A DNA stretch of 64,000 nt from Pontibacter ummariensis (lineage in GTDB: Bacteria; Bacteroidota; Bacteroidia; Cytophagales; Hymenobacteraceae): NCBI RefSeq assembly GCF_900188175.1, contig NZ_FZOQ01000002.1, positions 186,001-250,000 of the forward strand. Direction: 5' to 3'. Under the pieces are notes generated by a model. That model was not told the origin of the DNA, made no database searches, and saw only the letters and a list, made by a program, of their open reading frames with translations. Shown piece after piece: positions 35,281-44,572 of this stretch. The position numbers were made by a program, and so were the translations under genes. Within the stretch, counting starts at the first letter, position 1; each line of letters starts with the position of its first letter.

Positions 35281-36039
35281 TTAAATGCGCACGTCCACGC
35301 CCTCCTGCTTCAGAAAGGCTTTCAGCTCCGGCACTTCCAGTTCACGGAAGTGAAACAGGCTGGCAGCCAGGGCAGCATCAGCCTTGGCTTGATGGAAGAC
35401 ATCGGCAAAGTGCTGCATCGTACCTGCCCCTCCCGAAGCGACAACGGGTACCGAAACAGCTTCAGAAACGGCTCCGGTGATATCCAATGCAAAACCAGCC
35501 TTCGTCCCATCGTTGTTCATGCTCGTCAAGAGTATTTCCCCTGCTCCCAGGTCGGCTACCTGACGGCACCAGTCTACTGTGGCATGTGGGGTTTCTACTG
35601 TCCCGGCACGGGCAAACACTTTCCAGCCGGTCGCTTCGGTATGTTTGGTATCCACAGCCACGGTTACACACTGGCTGCCAAACCGCTTTGCCAGCTCTGC
35701 CACGAGATGGGGGTTACGAATGGCAGCCGAGTTGATCGAAACTTTATCGGCTCCTGCCATCAAAAGGACTTCTACATCCGCCACGGCTCCAATGCCTCCC
35801 CCAACGGTAAAAGGAATATCAATATGGCGGGCAATGTCGCGTACGAGCTCTGCGAACGTTTTGCGTTCTTCGTTGGTGGCGGTTATGTCCAGAAACACGA
35901 GTTCATCCGCCCCTTGTTGGGCATACCATTTAGCCAGTTCTACCGGGTCGCCTGCATCCCGTATGTTCTCGAACTGCACGCCTTTGACGCAGCGTCCGTT
36001 CTTAATATCCAGGCAGGGAATGATGCGTTTGGTTAGCAT
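35281..36039 (-). CDS. hisF: Imidazole glycerol phosphate synthase cyclase subunit
   Basis: The protein has 252 residues from ATG 36039. An upstream in-frame start would add 73 residues that overlap hisA and are not HisF-like. Asp11 in IPCLDIKNGRCVKG is the first catalytic aspartate, and GEILLTSMNNDGT carries the second region. It pairs with HisH to make the imidazole ring and AICAR. It overlaps hisA by 7 bases. Confidence 0.96.
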   Translation of the reverse strand: MLTKRIIPCLDIKNGRCVKGVQFENIRDAGDPVELAKWYAQQGADELVFLDITATNEERKTFAELVRDIARHIDIPFTVGGGIGAVADVEVLLMAGADKVSINSAAIRNPHLVAELAKRFGSQCVTVAVDTKHTEATGWKVFARAGTVETPHATVDWCRQVADLGAGEILLTSMNNDGTKAGFALDITGAVSEAVSVPVVASGGAGTMQHFADVFHQAKADAALAASLFHFRELEVPELKAFLKQEGVDVRI

Positions 36040-36755
36040 ACAAATTCTTTTAAATCCTTCAGTTGAATGGTGCCCTCGTAAATAGCTTTTCCGATAATGG
36101 CCCCTTTTACCCCTATCTCCTGCAATACCTTCAGGTCCTCCACCGTCGTCACGCCACCACTGGCGATCAAACCAGCCTGCGGCAAGGCCTGCTGCAGTTG
36201 GCGGTAGGTTTCGGAGGACGGGCCTTGCAGCTTGCCATCTTTGCTCACATCGGTACAAATAAACAGCTGGGCACCCGCTTTCAGGTAATCGGCTATAAAA
36301 TCCTGCAGGGCATAGTTGCTTTCTTCTGTCCAGGCGCTGATGGCAATATGTTTCCCCTTAAAGTCAGCTCCCACAATTATCTTGTCAGGCCCGTACTGCT
36401 GGAGCCAGTCCTTCACCGTCTCGGGCTCCCGCACCGCTATGCTTCCGGCCGTGATCTGGCTTGCCCCCGCCTCAAAAGCCTGTCGCACGGCCTCCTCCGA
36501 CTGTAGCCCCCCTCCAAAATCGATTGTTAGTGCTGTGTTGGCAGCAATGTTTTCGAGTACTGCCAGGTTTACCGGCTTCTTTGCCCGCGCCCCGTCCAGG
36601 TCTACTAAGTGCAAGCGCTTGATACCATTGGCTTCAAAACGCTTGGCTACCTCCAAAGGGTTGCTGTCGTAGGTGGTCTGCTGGGCAAAGTCGCCTTCCG
36701 TAAGGCGCACGCACTGCCCGCCGATAATGTCTATGGCTGGGATAATCTCCATCAT
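36033..36755 (-). CDS. hisA: Phosphoribosylformimino-AICAR ribotide isomerase
   Basis: The protein has 240 residues with the same half-barrel repeat as HisF. Asp9 in IIPAIDIIGGQCVRL is catalytic, with the IDFGGGLQSEE and IASGGVTTVEDL phosphate loops. It overlaps hisH by 4 bases and hisF by 7, so it is translationally coupled with both. Confidence 0.96.
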   Translation of the reverse strand: MMEIIPAIDIIGGQCVRLTEGDFAQQTTYDSNPLEVAKRFEANGIKRLHLVDLDGARAKKPVNLAVLENIAANTALTIDFGGGLQSEEAVRQAFEAGASQITAGSIAVREPETVKDWLQQYGPDKIIVGADFKGKHIAISAWTEESNYALQDFIADYLKAGAQLFICTDVSKDGKLQGPSSETYRQLQQALPQAGLIASGGVTTVEDLKVLQEIGVKGAIIGKAIYEGTIQLKDLKEFVC

Positions 36756-37333
36756 AAGGCTAAAAAGTTCTTTAAGATCTGGCTGCCGGCAGGTCCGCTT
36801 TTCTCAGGGTGGAACTGGACAGCATAAAAGTTTTTGTAGTGCAAGGCCGCCGAAAAAGGCTCGGGATAGGATGTTTGCGCGATGGTATAGTCGCTGAGCG
36901 GCACATAATAACTGTGTACGTAGTAAGCGTACTCTTTCTCCTGCAAGCCGGCAAAAAGCGGCGAAGCCAGGTGCTCCAGTTGGTTCCAGCCCATGTGGGG
37001 CACTTTCAAATCCGTTTGAAAGCGCTTTACCTCCAACGGAATAATGCCCAGCAAGGGCGTTTCTCCCTCCTCCGAGTGCTGGCACAGCAGCTGCATGCCC
37101 AGGCACACGCCAAAAAAAGGCTGCTCCAGCGTGGGCAGGAGTTTATCCAGGTTGCGGGCCTTGAGTTGCTCCATGGCCGAGGAGGCTTCCCCCACACCCG
37201 GAAAAATCACTTTGTCTGCGGCTTTGATGGTCTCAAAGTCACAGCTGAGGGTCGCCTGTATGTTGAGCCGCTCCAGCGCAAACATCACCGACTGCACGTT
37301 TCCCGCTTTGTAATCAACTATTACGAGGTTCAT
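36752..37333 (-). CDS. hisH: Imidazole glycerol phosphate synthase glutaminase subunit
   Basis: The protein has 193 residues. The class I glutaminase nucleophile is Cys77 in FFGVCLGMQ, and YAVQFHPEKSG carries the His-Glu pair. It supplies ammonia to HisF. It is the first structural gene of this operon, about 150 bases downstream of the histidine leader peptide and 96 bases after its terminator. Confidence 0.96.
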   Translation of the reverse strand: MNLVIVDYKAGNVQSVMFALERLNIQATLSCDFETIKAADKVIFPGVGEASSAMEQLKARNLDKLLPTLEQPFFGVCLGMQLLCQHSEEGETPLLGIIPLEVKRFQTDLKVPHMGWNQLEHLASPLFAGLQEKEYAYYVHSYYVPLSDYTIAQTSYPEPFSAALHYKNFYAVQFHPEKSGPAGSQILKNFLAL

Positions 37334-37429
37334 TTCTTCTTTTAAAACATAAGGTAAAAGGCAACAGACACGGAACGTTCATCAAAGCTATTCCCCTGCT
37401 CCTAGAGATACTTGTCTGGCAGCAGGAAC

Positions 37430-37461
37430 AAAAAAGCCCGACTCTGCGGAGTCAGGCTTTT
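37430..37461 (-). terminator. Attenuator terminator of the hisHAFIE leader
   Basis: Read on the minus strand: AAAAGCCTGACTC pairs with GAGTCGGGCTTTT (13 pairs, one T-G) over CGCA, and the right arm runs into TTTTTT. It starts 20 bases after the stop of the histidine leader ORF. CTCCG in the left arm can instead pair with CGGAG (37504-37508) in the leader, giving a possible antiterminator core. Confidence 0.85.
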
Positions 37462-37480
37462 GGATATGTGTTTTAAACGT

Positions 37481-37561
37481 TTAGCAAATCCATAGGCAGG
37501 CAGCTCCGAAACGACGGTTTCGTGCGTGATGATGATGCCAATGAGCTTTTGTGCCTGTCAT
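37481..37561 (-). CDS. hisL: Histidine operon leader peptide (hisHAFIE)
   Basis: A 26-codon ORF (ATG 37561-37559, TAA 37483-37481) contains His-Trp-His-His-His-His at residues 7-12. Immediately after the His codons, CGAAAC (37522-37517) and GTTTCG (37512-37507) form a perfect 6-base-pair stem, as expected for a pause hairpin that a stalled ribosome would disrupt. The freed arm carries CGGAG, complementary to CTCCG of the downstream terminator. Its length, codon run and structure are those of a ribosome-mediated attenuator. A TATATTTG box ends 5 bases before the ATG, so the leader may be nearly leaderless. Confidence 0.88.
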   Translation of the reverse strand: MTGTKAHWHHHHARNRRFGAACLWIC

Positions 37562-37566
37562 GATTA

Positions 37567-37574
37567 CAAATATA
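37567..37574 (-). promoter_or_regulatory. -7 promoter box (TATATTTG) for hisHAFIE
   Basis: Matches TANNTTTG; no clear TTTG is present 19-21 bases upstream. The predicted start site would fall on or next to the leader ATG. Confidence 0.5.
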
Positions 37575-37625
37575 GGACTTCCGACGATAAAAGTAGCTTT
37601 TGAAATAAAATCTTTGCCTCTGTTT

Positions 37626-38969
37626 TTATAAGAGGGTCCCGCTCAGCATACTGGCGGCGATGGTAAAGTAAATGATCAGCCCGGTAACATCCACCAGGGT
37701 GGCGACAAAAGGTGCTGAAGAGGTGGCTGGGTCTAAACCCAGCTTTTGAAGCAGAAAGGGAATCATGGAGCCAGAGAGGGTTCCCCACAGCACAATGCCG
37801 ATTAAGGAAAATCCTACCGTTAGCCCTATCAGAAAGGCGTATTCGCCATAGTCATAAAACCCTGCCTGCTGCCATACAATTATGCGCAGGAATCCTACGG
37901 CACCCAATATTAGCCCCAGCATCACCCCGGACAACACCTCCTTGCGCATGACATACCACCAGTCCCGCAGTCCCAGTTCTTTAATAGCCATGGCACGCAC
38001 GATCAGGGTGGCCGCCTGCGAGCCAGAGTTACCGCCACTGGAAATGATAAGCGGGATGAACAGGGCAAGCACCACTGCCGTTGCAATCTCTTCTTCAAAG
38101 TAACCCATGGCCGAGGCTGTGAGCATCTCGCCCAGGAAAAGGATCAGCAACACGCTGGCCCTTTTTCTAACGAGTGTGAGCAGGGGCGTTTCGGTATAGG
38201 ACAGCTCAAGGGCTTCCAGACCACCGAACTTCTGGATATCTTCCGTGTCCCGACGCTCTATTTCATCGAAGATGTCATCAAAGGTCACAATCCCTACCAG
38301 CACCCCCTTTTCTGACACGACGGGCATAACGGCCCGATCGTACTTGTTAAACTGCTCGATGGCCTCGTCGCGGCTCATGGTCGTGGTCAGGCTAAGAAAC
38401 TGGTAGTCCATCAAGGACTCGATGGTTTCATCCTCGTTGGCCATGAGCAGCTTCCCGATACGGATGTCGTCGATGAGCTTGTTCTCTTTGTCCACCACGT
38501 ACACATGATTGAGCGTCTCCGCTTTTTTTCCATACCTTTTGATGTTTTCCAGCGCCTGCTTGATGGTCCAGCCCTTTTTGCACTGGATGTAGTAAGGAGT
38601 CATCAGACGGGCAATGCTTTTCTCGGGATAACCCAGCAGGTTCAGTGCCACGCTCTTCTCTTCTGGCGAGAGCAGGTTAATGGATTCTTTGATGAGCAGA
38701 TCCGGGAAGTTTTCGAAGATCTCCGTTCTGTCGTCCGGTGCCATGTTCTCCAGCATTTCCGCCGTATCGGTAGATCCAAGCTTTTTCAGGAGCTCCTCCT
38801 GCGTGGAGTAGTTAAAGTAGGTGAACACCTCTGACTTCAGCTCGCCAGGCAGCAGCAGGAAAGCCAGTACCCGCTCTTTCTCGTTCAACTCGCTCAGCAC
38901 CTCGGCAATGTCGCTGGGGTGGTTGTTTTTCAGGTCTTTTAAATCGAGATTCTCTAGTATTGGGCTCAT
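37626..38969 (-). CDS. mgtE: Magnesium transporter MgtE
   Basis: The protein has 447 residues from ATG 38969; an upstream TTG adds six. The N-terminal helical MgtE_N domain (about 1-125) is followed by a CBS pair (about 130-255) and five membrane helices with the conserved SSGGNSGSQAATL and TASSAPFVATLVDVTGL pore segments. It imports magnesium and is gated by cytoplasmic Mg through the N and CBS domains. It lies upstream of the his leader on the same strand. Confidence 0.94.
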   Translation of the reverse strand: MSPILENLDLKDLKNNHPSDIAEVLSELNEKERVLAFLLLPGELKSEVFTYFNYSTQEELLKKLGSTDTAEMLENMAPDDRTEIFENFPDLLIKESINLLSPEEKSVALNLLGYPEKSIARLMTPYYIQCKKGWTIKQALENIKRYGKKAETLNHVYVVDKENKLIDDIRIGKLLMANEDETIESLMDYQFLSLTTTMSRDEAIEQFNKYDRAVMPVVSEKGVLVGIVTFDDIFDEIERRDTEDIQKFGGLEALELSYTETPLLTLVRKRASVLLILFLGEMLTASAMGYFEEEIATAVVLALFIPLIISSGGNSGSQAATLIVRAMAIKELGLRDWWYVMRKEVLSGVMLGLILGAVGFLRIIVWQQAGFYDYGEYAFLIGLTVGFSLIGIVLWGTLSGSMIPFLLQKLGLDPATSSAPFVATLVDVTGLIIYFTIAASMLSGTLL

Positions 38970-38996
38970 GCGAATATTTAAAATCAAATCATGTCA

Positions 38997-39776
38997 TTAA
39001 TTCAGGTTAAGGCCAAAGGCTAGCCCCACCCACGGCTCATGCTGGTAGATCCAGTGCTCCCTGTTCTGGTCAAAGAGGTGGTCTATGCCTATGGCCAGGC
39101 CCAGCGTAAAGTTGTTCAGGCCTACAATGCCTGCTACCCCGTTTAGTAGCACCATCCCCTCATACTCGTAAGGCACCGCACCCCTTGTCACAAACTCATT
39201 CATGGTCGTGGCTCCTATACCCGTGAACCAACCCACGCTGTACCCAAAGTGGTTAAAGCTTTTATGGTAGTCGGGTACAGGAGTAGGCTTGTACTTAAGC
39301 AGGAAAATATCCTTGCGCCCGCCTACATACACTGCGCCCTGAAACGTAGTGGTCAACTGCTGCGGAAAGCCTTCTTCCCCGGGCCGAAACTTAAAAGGTA
39401 TCGTCAGCACATCTATGTCAAAAGACCACTTGGAGAAGGTGTAGGCATACCGCTCTCCTTTTACCTGCTCCACTTCTTCCGTTGTGTGTAAGACCACACG
39501 ATGGGCTGTATCCAACCTTTCGGTTAGGGCGTCGCGCTGCTTGTTGAAGGGATACACTACAACGCTGTCCTCTTTTACGTCAACATACGCCTGCACAGCA
39601 GTGGCACCGGGCGTGTTCACTCTATAATCCCCGGTGGCAAACTGATACTTCGGTGACTCACGAATGGATGCGCAACCAGCGCAAAGCCCTGCCAGGAACA
39701 GGATTAGACTATGCCTTCCCAAAGCCCAGCCATTTGGTCGCTTTTTGGTGCAATTTGTTTTGTATCGCTGCAGCAT
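38997..39776 (-). CDS. Outer-membrane-type lipoprotein of unknown function
   Basis: The protein has 259 residues. A long basic N-region is followed by a hydrophobic stretch and the lipobox LCAGC (lipidated Cys35). The mature part is rich in beta-strand and aromatic residues, with small amphipathic segments near the C-terminus (NGVAGIVGLNNFTLGLAIGIDHL) that could be beta-barrel strands. No family was recognised. It lies 27 bases upstream of mgtE in the same direction. Confidence 0.65.
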   Translation of the reverse strand: MLQRYKTNCTKKRPNGWALGRHSLILFLAGLCAGCASIRESPKYQFATGDYRVNTPGATAVQAYVDVKEDSVVVYPFNKQRDALTERLDTAHRVVLHTTEEVEQVKGERYAYTFSKWSFDIDVLTIPFKFRPGEEGFPQQLTTTFQGAVYVGGRKDIFLLKYKPTPVPDYHKSFNHFGYSVGWFTGIGATTMNEFVTRGAVPYEYEGMVLLNGVAGIVGLNNFTLGLAIGIDHLFDQNREHWIYQHEPWVGLAFGLNLN

Positions 39777-39831
39777 TTACTGTTTTTACTCCTTTGCTAC
39801 GATAAAAACCGGTTAAGCTTTAAAAAATAAA

Positions 39832-39863
39832 AACGCCTGATTCCTATAGGGGAGTCAGGCGTT
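39832..39863 (-). terminator. Terminator of the trp-aroF operon
   Basis: On the minus strand AACGCCTGA pairs with TCAGGCGTT (9 pairs, extended by CC/GG) and is followed by TTTTATTTTTT. It lies 137 bases after the DAHP synthase stop. Confidence 0.75.
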
Positions 39864-39999
39864 GTGGGTTTCAACTAAGAAAAGCAGGTACAAAGGCGCC
39901 GGCCCCGAGCGTTAACCCGGGCTACTACTACTTAAACCAGGAGAGGTAGCTGCCTTCATGCACGCGCAAGTTAGGAAATAAATACCAGGAACCTTTCCC

Positions 40000-41010
40000 T
40001 TAAAAGCTTTCGCGCAGCTCATAGGCTTGCCGCATGCGGCGGATCAAACGCTCCGACTCTTTAAAGTTAAGGGTTTGCTGCCCATCCGAGAAGGCTTCCT
40101 CCGGCTTTTGGTGCGTTTCGTAGATCACCCCATCGGCGCCGGCCATGACTGCAGCCAGGGCCATATCCGCTACATAGTCCCGCAAGCCAATGCCATGGGA
40201 TGGGTCCACGATCACCGGCAGGTGCGTTTTCTCCTTCAGTACCGGCACTGCGTTCAGGTCCAGTATGTTACGGTAGGCTTTCTCGTAGCCACGGATGCCG
40301 CGCTCACACAGCATGATCTTTTCGTTGCCATTCGAGAAAATGTACTCCGAGGCCTGCAGCAACTCTTCCAGCGTACCGGAAATACCGCGCTTCAACAACA
40401 CGGGCTTTTGCGCTTCACCCAGCGAATCGAGCAGGTTAAAGTTCTGGCTGTTACGGGCCCCTACCTGGAACACGTCCACATAGTCTATCATCTCCTCGAT
40501 CTGCGATACCTGCATTACCTCCGTAATGATCTTGATGCCATTCTCGCGGCAAATACGGTAAAACATCTGCAGGCCCTCTATGCCCAGGCCACGGAAAGCG
40601 TAAGGGGAGCTACGCGGTTTAAACACGCCACCGCGCATGATCTTCACGTTGTTCTCTTTCAGGTGCTCGACCACCAGCTCTATCTGGCGCTCGTTTTCGA
40701 TAGAGCACGGCCCCGCCATGATGCTGAACTGCCCCTCGCCTACGACTACGCCATCCCCTAGGTCGATCCGCGTTGGCTCTACCCTCCACTTGCGGGAGAT
40801 TAGCTTGTACTCATCCGATACGCGGTAAATATCAGCCACGCCTTTCAGTTGGCCGATGGTGCGGATGTCGAACTCCTTCTTTCCGATAGCCACCAGGTAG
40901 TGCCCTTCCTGGGTCTTTACCTCTGTGGCCTTATACCCAACACCTTTTACCTTGCTCAGTATATTCTCCTTTGCGTCGTCAGGTATTCCCTGCTGTAATT
41001 GTATGATCAT
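40000..41010 (-). CDS. aroF: 3-deoxy-7-phosphoheptulonate synthase (DAHP synthase, type I beta) with N-terminal regulatory domain
   Basis: The protein has 336 residues. The first 70 residues form a ferredoxin-like regulatory domain as in Thermotoga DAHP synthase, followed by the catalytic barrel with [31 protein letters not shown] and DPSHGIGLR. It condenses PEP and erythrose 4-phosphate, the first step of aromatic synthesis. It overlaps trpA by 4 bases, so it is the last gene of the trp operon and should follow Trp attenuation. Confidence 0.94.
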   Translation of the reverse strand: MIIQLQQGIPDDAKENILSKVKGVGYKATEVKTQEGHYLVAIGKKEFDIRTIGQLKGVADIYRVSDEYKLISRKWRVEPTRIDLGDGVVVGEGQFSIMAGPCSIENERQIELVVEHLKENNVKIMRGGVFKPRSSPYAFRGLGIEGLQMFYRICRENGIKIITEVMQVSQIEEMIDYVDVFQVGARNSQNFNLLDSLGEAQKPVLLKRGISGTLEELLQASEYIFSNGNEKIMLCERGIRGYEKAYRNILDLNAVPVLKEKTHLPVIVDPSHGIGLRDYVADMALAAVMAGADGVIYETHQKPEEAFSDGQQTLNFKESERLIRRMRQAYELRESF

Positions 41011-41789
41011 GCTGTTGTTCTAATGCTTTGAATAAATGAATGGATATTTTCCTGCAGGCTTCCTTCCTGTGCGACTGCTTTGATAAAGGCGCTACCGATA
41101 ATGGCTCCTTTTGCATGCTGGCACGCCTGGCTGAACGTATCGTTGTTATGAATGCCGAAACCGATCATGGCAGGGTTCCGCAGTTCCATTTTCCCAACCC
41201 GCTGGAAGTAGTCCGTGTTTGCCACGGCTTTGCCATTGGTGCTGCCTGTTGTGGAGGCAGAAGATACCATGTACACGAAACCATTGGTATGTGTATCAAT
41301 TTCGCGTATGCGCTGCTCGGGTGTCTGCGGCGTTATCAGGAACACTTTGCTCAGGTTATGCTCCTCGAATATGTGTTTGTACTCCCGCACGTAATCGGCT
41401 AAAGGCAAATCCGGCAGGATAATACCGTCTATGCCCACCTCCCGGCACTTCTGGCAGAAACGCTCTACCCCATACTGCATCACGGGGTTCAGATAGCCCA
41501 TGAGCACGAGCGGAATTTGTGTATGTTGGCGAATGTCCTGGAGTTGCTCGAATAGCATGGGAATCGTCATTCCGTTCCGGATGGCAATCTCGCTGCTTTG
41601 CTGTATGGTAGGTCCATCCGCCAAGGGGTCAGAGAAAGGCATGCCTACCTCAATCAGGTCCACCCCGTTCTTCTCCAGCTCCAGGATAATGGGCACGGTA
41701 TCATTCAGGTTCGGGTAACCCGCAGTAAAGTACACCGACAGCAGGCCTCCCTGCTTTTCTGCAAAAAGTCGCTTGATTCTATTCTCCAT
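41007..41789 (-). CDS. trpA: Tryptophan synthase alpha subunit
   Basis: The protein has 260 residues. [19 protein letters not shown] carries the catalytic Glu, and [15 protein letters not shown] the Asp. It cleaves indole-glycerol phosphate and passes indole to TrpB. The start overlaps trpB by 11 bases and the end overlaps the DAHP synthase gene by 4. Confidence 0.96.
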   Translation of the reverse strand: MENRIKRLFAEKQGGLLSVYFTAGYPNLNDTVPIILELEKNGVDLIEVGMPFSDPLADGPTIQQSSEIAIRNGMTIPMLFEQLQDIRQHTQIPLVLMGYLNPVMQYGVERFCQKCREVGIDGIILPDLPLADYVREYKHIFEEHNLSKVFLITPQTPEQRIREIDTHTNGFVYMVSSASTTGSTNGKAVANTDYFQRVGKMELRNPAMIGFGIHNNDTFSQACQHAKGAIIGSAFIKAVAQEGSLQENIHSFIQSIRTTA

Positions 41790-42969
41790 CGAAGTGAAAT
41801 CTGTTTAAGTAAGTTGTCAGGTCTTTGTCTCCACGCCCGGAAAGGTTCACCACCACGACATCCTCAGGCTTCGCCCCGATTCTACCGAGAGCAGCCAGGG
41901 CATGTGCACTCTCCAGCGCGGGGATAATGCCCTCCAGCCTGGTTAGCTCCAGCACGGCCTGCAGGGCCTCCTCGTCTGTGATGCTTTCAAAAACCGCACG
42001 TTTGGATTGGTGCAGGTGCGCATGCAAGGGACCGACACCCGGATAGTCCAGGCCAGCTGAGATAGAATAGGGCTCTGTTACCTGCCCGTCTTCGGTCTGC
42101 ATCAGCAAGGTGCGGCTTCCGTGAATGATCCCTTCCTTGCCCAGCACGGAGGTAGCGGCTGATTCGCCCGAATCTACGCCCAATCCAGCCGCCTCTACGG
42201 CCACCAGCTTTACTTCTGATCTATCCAGGTAATGGTAGAAAGCACCGGCGGCATTACTGCCACCCCCTACACAGGCCACCACATAATCCGGGTAATCACG
42301 CCCTTCCTTTTCCTGCAGTTGAGTCATCATTTCCTCCGATATCACAGCCTGGAAGCGGGCTACCATGTCCGGGTAAGGATGCGGTCCTACCACAGACCCG
42401 ATGATGTAATAAGTATCCTCCGGGTTATTGATCCAGTCACGGATAGCCTCGTTCGTAGCGTCTTTCAGCGTGCGGCTGCCACTCGTAGCAGGCACCACGG
42501 TTGCTCCCAGCATTTTCATGCGAGCCACGTTCGGCGCCTGTCGTTCGATATCTACCTCACCCATGTACACAATGCACTCGAGGCCCATCAGGGCACATAC
42601 GGTGGCAGTCGCCACACCATGTTGTCCTGCTCCTGTTTCCGCAATAATGCGCTTCTTGCCGAGGCGCTTCGCCAGCAGGATCTGGCCCATGGTGTTGTTG
42701 ATCTTATGAGCACCTGTATGGTTCAGGTCTTCGCGCTTCAGGTAGATTTTGGTGTGGTACTTTTCTGAAAGACGCTTGGCATAGTAAAGCGGGGTTGGGC
42801 GCCCCACGTAATCCTTTAATAAGCCCTGCAGCTCTTCCTGAAAGTCGGGCTCCTGCATGATCTTCAGGTAATTCTGGCGCAGTTCCTCCACATTCGGATA
42901 AAGCATCTCGGGTACGTAGGCACCGCCAAACTTCCCGTAAAAGCCATTTTCGTCAACTGAGTATTTCAT
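41779..42969 (-). CDS. trpB: Tryptophan synthase beta subunit
   Basis: The protein has 396 residues. The PLP lysine is in [12 protein letters not shown], and GGGSNAAG is the phosphate loop. [15 protein letters not shown] lines the indole tunnel. It makes tryptophan from indole and serine. It is preceded by a 104-base spacer from trpF. Confidence 0.97.
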   Translation of the reverse strand: MKYSVDENGFYGKFGGAYVPEMLYPNVEELRQNYLKIMQEPDFQEELQGLLKDYVGRPTPLYYAKRLSEKYHTKIYLKREDLNHTGAHKINNTMGQILLAKRLGKKRIIAETGAGQHGVATATVCALMGLECIVYMGEVDIERQAPNVARMKMLGATVVPATSGSRTLKDATNEAIRDWINNPEDTYYIIGSVVGPHPYPDMVARFQAVISEEMMTQLQEKEGRDYPDYVVACVGGGSNAAGAFYHYLDRSEVKLVAVEAAGLGVDSGESAATSVLGKEGIIHGSRTLLMQTEDGQVTEPYSISAGLDYPGVGPLHAHLHQSKRAVFESITDEEALQAVLELTRLEGIIPALESAHALAALGRIGAKPEDVVVVNLSGRGDKDLTTYLNRFHFDGE

Positions 42970-43073
42970 TCTTCTAGACTTAAATCTATGACAGCAGGTA
43001 TTTATTACCTGTTGGTCTTTTTGTTATTTTTAGTTGCAGGCCGGAAACTTATGGCGCGCTGCTTAATTAAAGC

Positions 43074-43706
43074 TTAGCGCTTTCCTTTTATCCCTTCAAT
43101 CAGTCGCTCTAGTTCCTCCACCTTCTTCAGACCTGGCTCCTGCTCAAAACCGCTGTTAACGTCCAGGGCAAAGGGTTTCGGCCTTAGAGCTTCAAACTCC
43201 TCTCCTGCCAGGTTCCCCAGGTTCAATCCGCCACTCAGAAAAAAAGGCTTGTCCGACAAGTTTCCTTTCAGCAGCTCCCAGTCGAAGACGACACCGTTTC
43301 CGCCGTAGCTTTTGCCTTTGGTATCGAAGAGGAAGTACTCGCAGGAACGCTCATACAGTAAGGTGCTTTGGAAAGAAAAGCTATCGCCTACCGAAAAGGC
43401 CTTGATCACTTTTATCCCGGCATCCTTTAGTTCCTGACACTGCCGGGGCGATTCGGTTCCGTGCAGTTGCACCAGGTCCAGCCCAAAGGCCCTCACCTTT
43501 TGCCCAATAAACTCACTCGTCTCATTCACAAACACCCCTACTTTCTGGACAGAAGGGGACAGCGAAGCCAGCAACTCGGGTGTAATGCTGTTGCCAGCAA
43601 AGCGTTTCGACTTCTCATAAAAGATGAAACCCATAAAATCAGGCCCCAAGGCTGCTACCTTCCGGATATTTTCCGGCTCCCGCATGCCGCACACCTTTAC
43701 TTTCAT
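43074..43706 (-). CDS. trpF: Phosphoribosylanthranilate isomerase
   Basis: The protein has 210 residues. KVCGMREPENI (catalytic Cys near residue 5), MGFIFYEKSKR, VGVFVNE and LSGGLNLGN are the TrpF barrel elements. It overlaps trpC by 4 bases. Confidence 0.95.
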   Translation of the reverse strand: MKVKVCGMREPENIRKVAALGPDFMGFIFYEKSKRFAGNSITPELLASLSPSVQKVGVFVNETSEFIGQKVRAFGLDLVQLHGTESPRQCQELKDAGIKVIKAFSVGDSFSFQSTLLYERSCEYFLFDTKGKSYGGNGVVFDWELLKGNLSDKPFFLSGGLNLGNLAGEEFEALRPKPFALDVNSGFEQEPGLKKVEELERLIEGIKGKR

Positions 43707-44518
43707 GCGGTAACTGGTTTCTTGGCCAACAGTGCTTTGTACTCCCGGATAAACTCGGTGGCAGCACGCTCCGGACGGCCTTCGTACATGAAGCGTTCCC
43801 CGATCAGGAAGCCATGAAAGCCTGCCTCTTTCAGCTCTACCATCACCTGGGCATTCGAAATGCCACTCTCAGAGATCTTGGTGATACCTTTCGGGATGTA
43901 GTTAGCCAATTCAAAAGACAGGTCTACGCTCGTTTTAAAGTCTTTCAGGTTACGGTTATTTACCCCCACTACCGTCACGTACTCGTTCAGCGAAGCGTCC
44001 AGCTCCTCTTTGCTGTGCACTTCCAGCAGCACTTCCAGGCCGAGGGAGCGGGCAAAGGAAGCCAGCTCTTTCAACCTGGCAGGTTCCAGGGCAGCAGCAA
44101 TCAACAGGATGGCATCTGCTCCGATAGACTTCGCTTCCACGATCTGGTACTCGTCCACCATAAAGTCTTTGCGCAGGATGGGGCAGTAATTATACTTTCT
44201 GGCCGTCATCAAATCCTCGTTCTTTCCACCAAAATACCTGGTGTCCGTCAGGATAGAAAGGGCCGAAGCACCTGCCTGCATGTAGCCAATCGAGGTGCGC
44301 TCTACAGAAACGTAGGGGTTGATATCGCCACGGGAAGGAGACTTGCGCTTGATCTCGGCAATGATGCCACTTTTGTCCGGGCGCAACAGGTAGCGCTCTA
44401 GCGACATGCAGGTGTTCTCGAAGTACAGGCTTTTCTCGAGCAGCTTCACCGGGTACAGTTCTTTGCGCTCAGCCACTTCTTGGTATTTATAGGCGATTAT
44501 TTCGTCGAGTATGTTCAT
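43703..44518 (-). CDS. trpC: Indole-3-glycerol phosphate synthase
   Basis: The protein has 271 residues. AEIKRKSPSRGDINPYV, SILTDTRYFGG, LRKDFMVDEYQI and GVNNRNLKDF form the active site. It closes the indole ring. It stands alone rather than fused to TrpF, which overlaps it by 4 bases. Confidence 0.96.
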   Translation of the reverse strand: MNILDEIIAYKYQEVAERKELYPVKLLEKSLYFENTCMSLERYLLRPDKSGIIAEIKRKSPSRGDINPYVSVERTSIGYMQAGASALSILTDTRYFGGKNEDLMTARKYNYCPILRKDFMVDEYQIVEAKSIGADAILLIAAALEPARLKELASFARSLGLEVLLEVHSKEELDASLNEYVTVVGVNNRNLKDFKTSVDLSFELANYIPKGITKISESGISNAQVMVELKEAGFHGFLIGERFMYEGRPERAATEFIREYKALLAKKPVTA

Positions 44519-44572
44519 CTTTGATATGCTAGTTTATGGATGTGCTAATAAGCTACTTAAATTCATTCTGCT

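Noticed and set aside
35155..36036. Open frame of 293 codons on the plus strand over hisF
   Set aside because: Antisense to hisF and hisIE; no domain, and its length follows from codon bias of the real genes.
36040..36258. 73-residue N-terminal extension of hisF
   Set aside because: It overlaps hisA and does not look like HisF, which starts MLTKRIIPCLDI.
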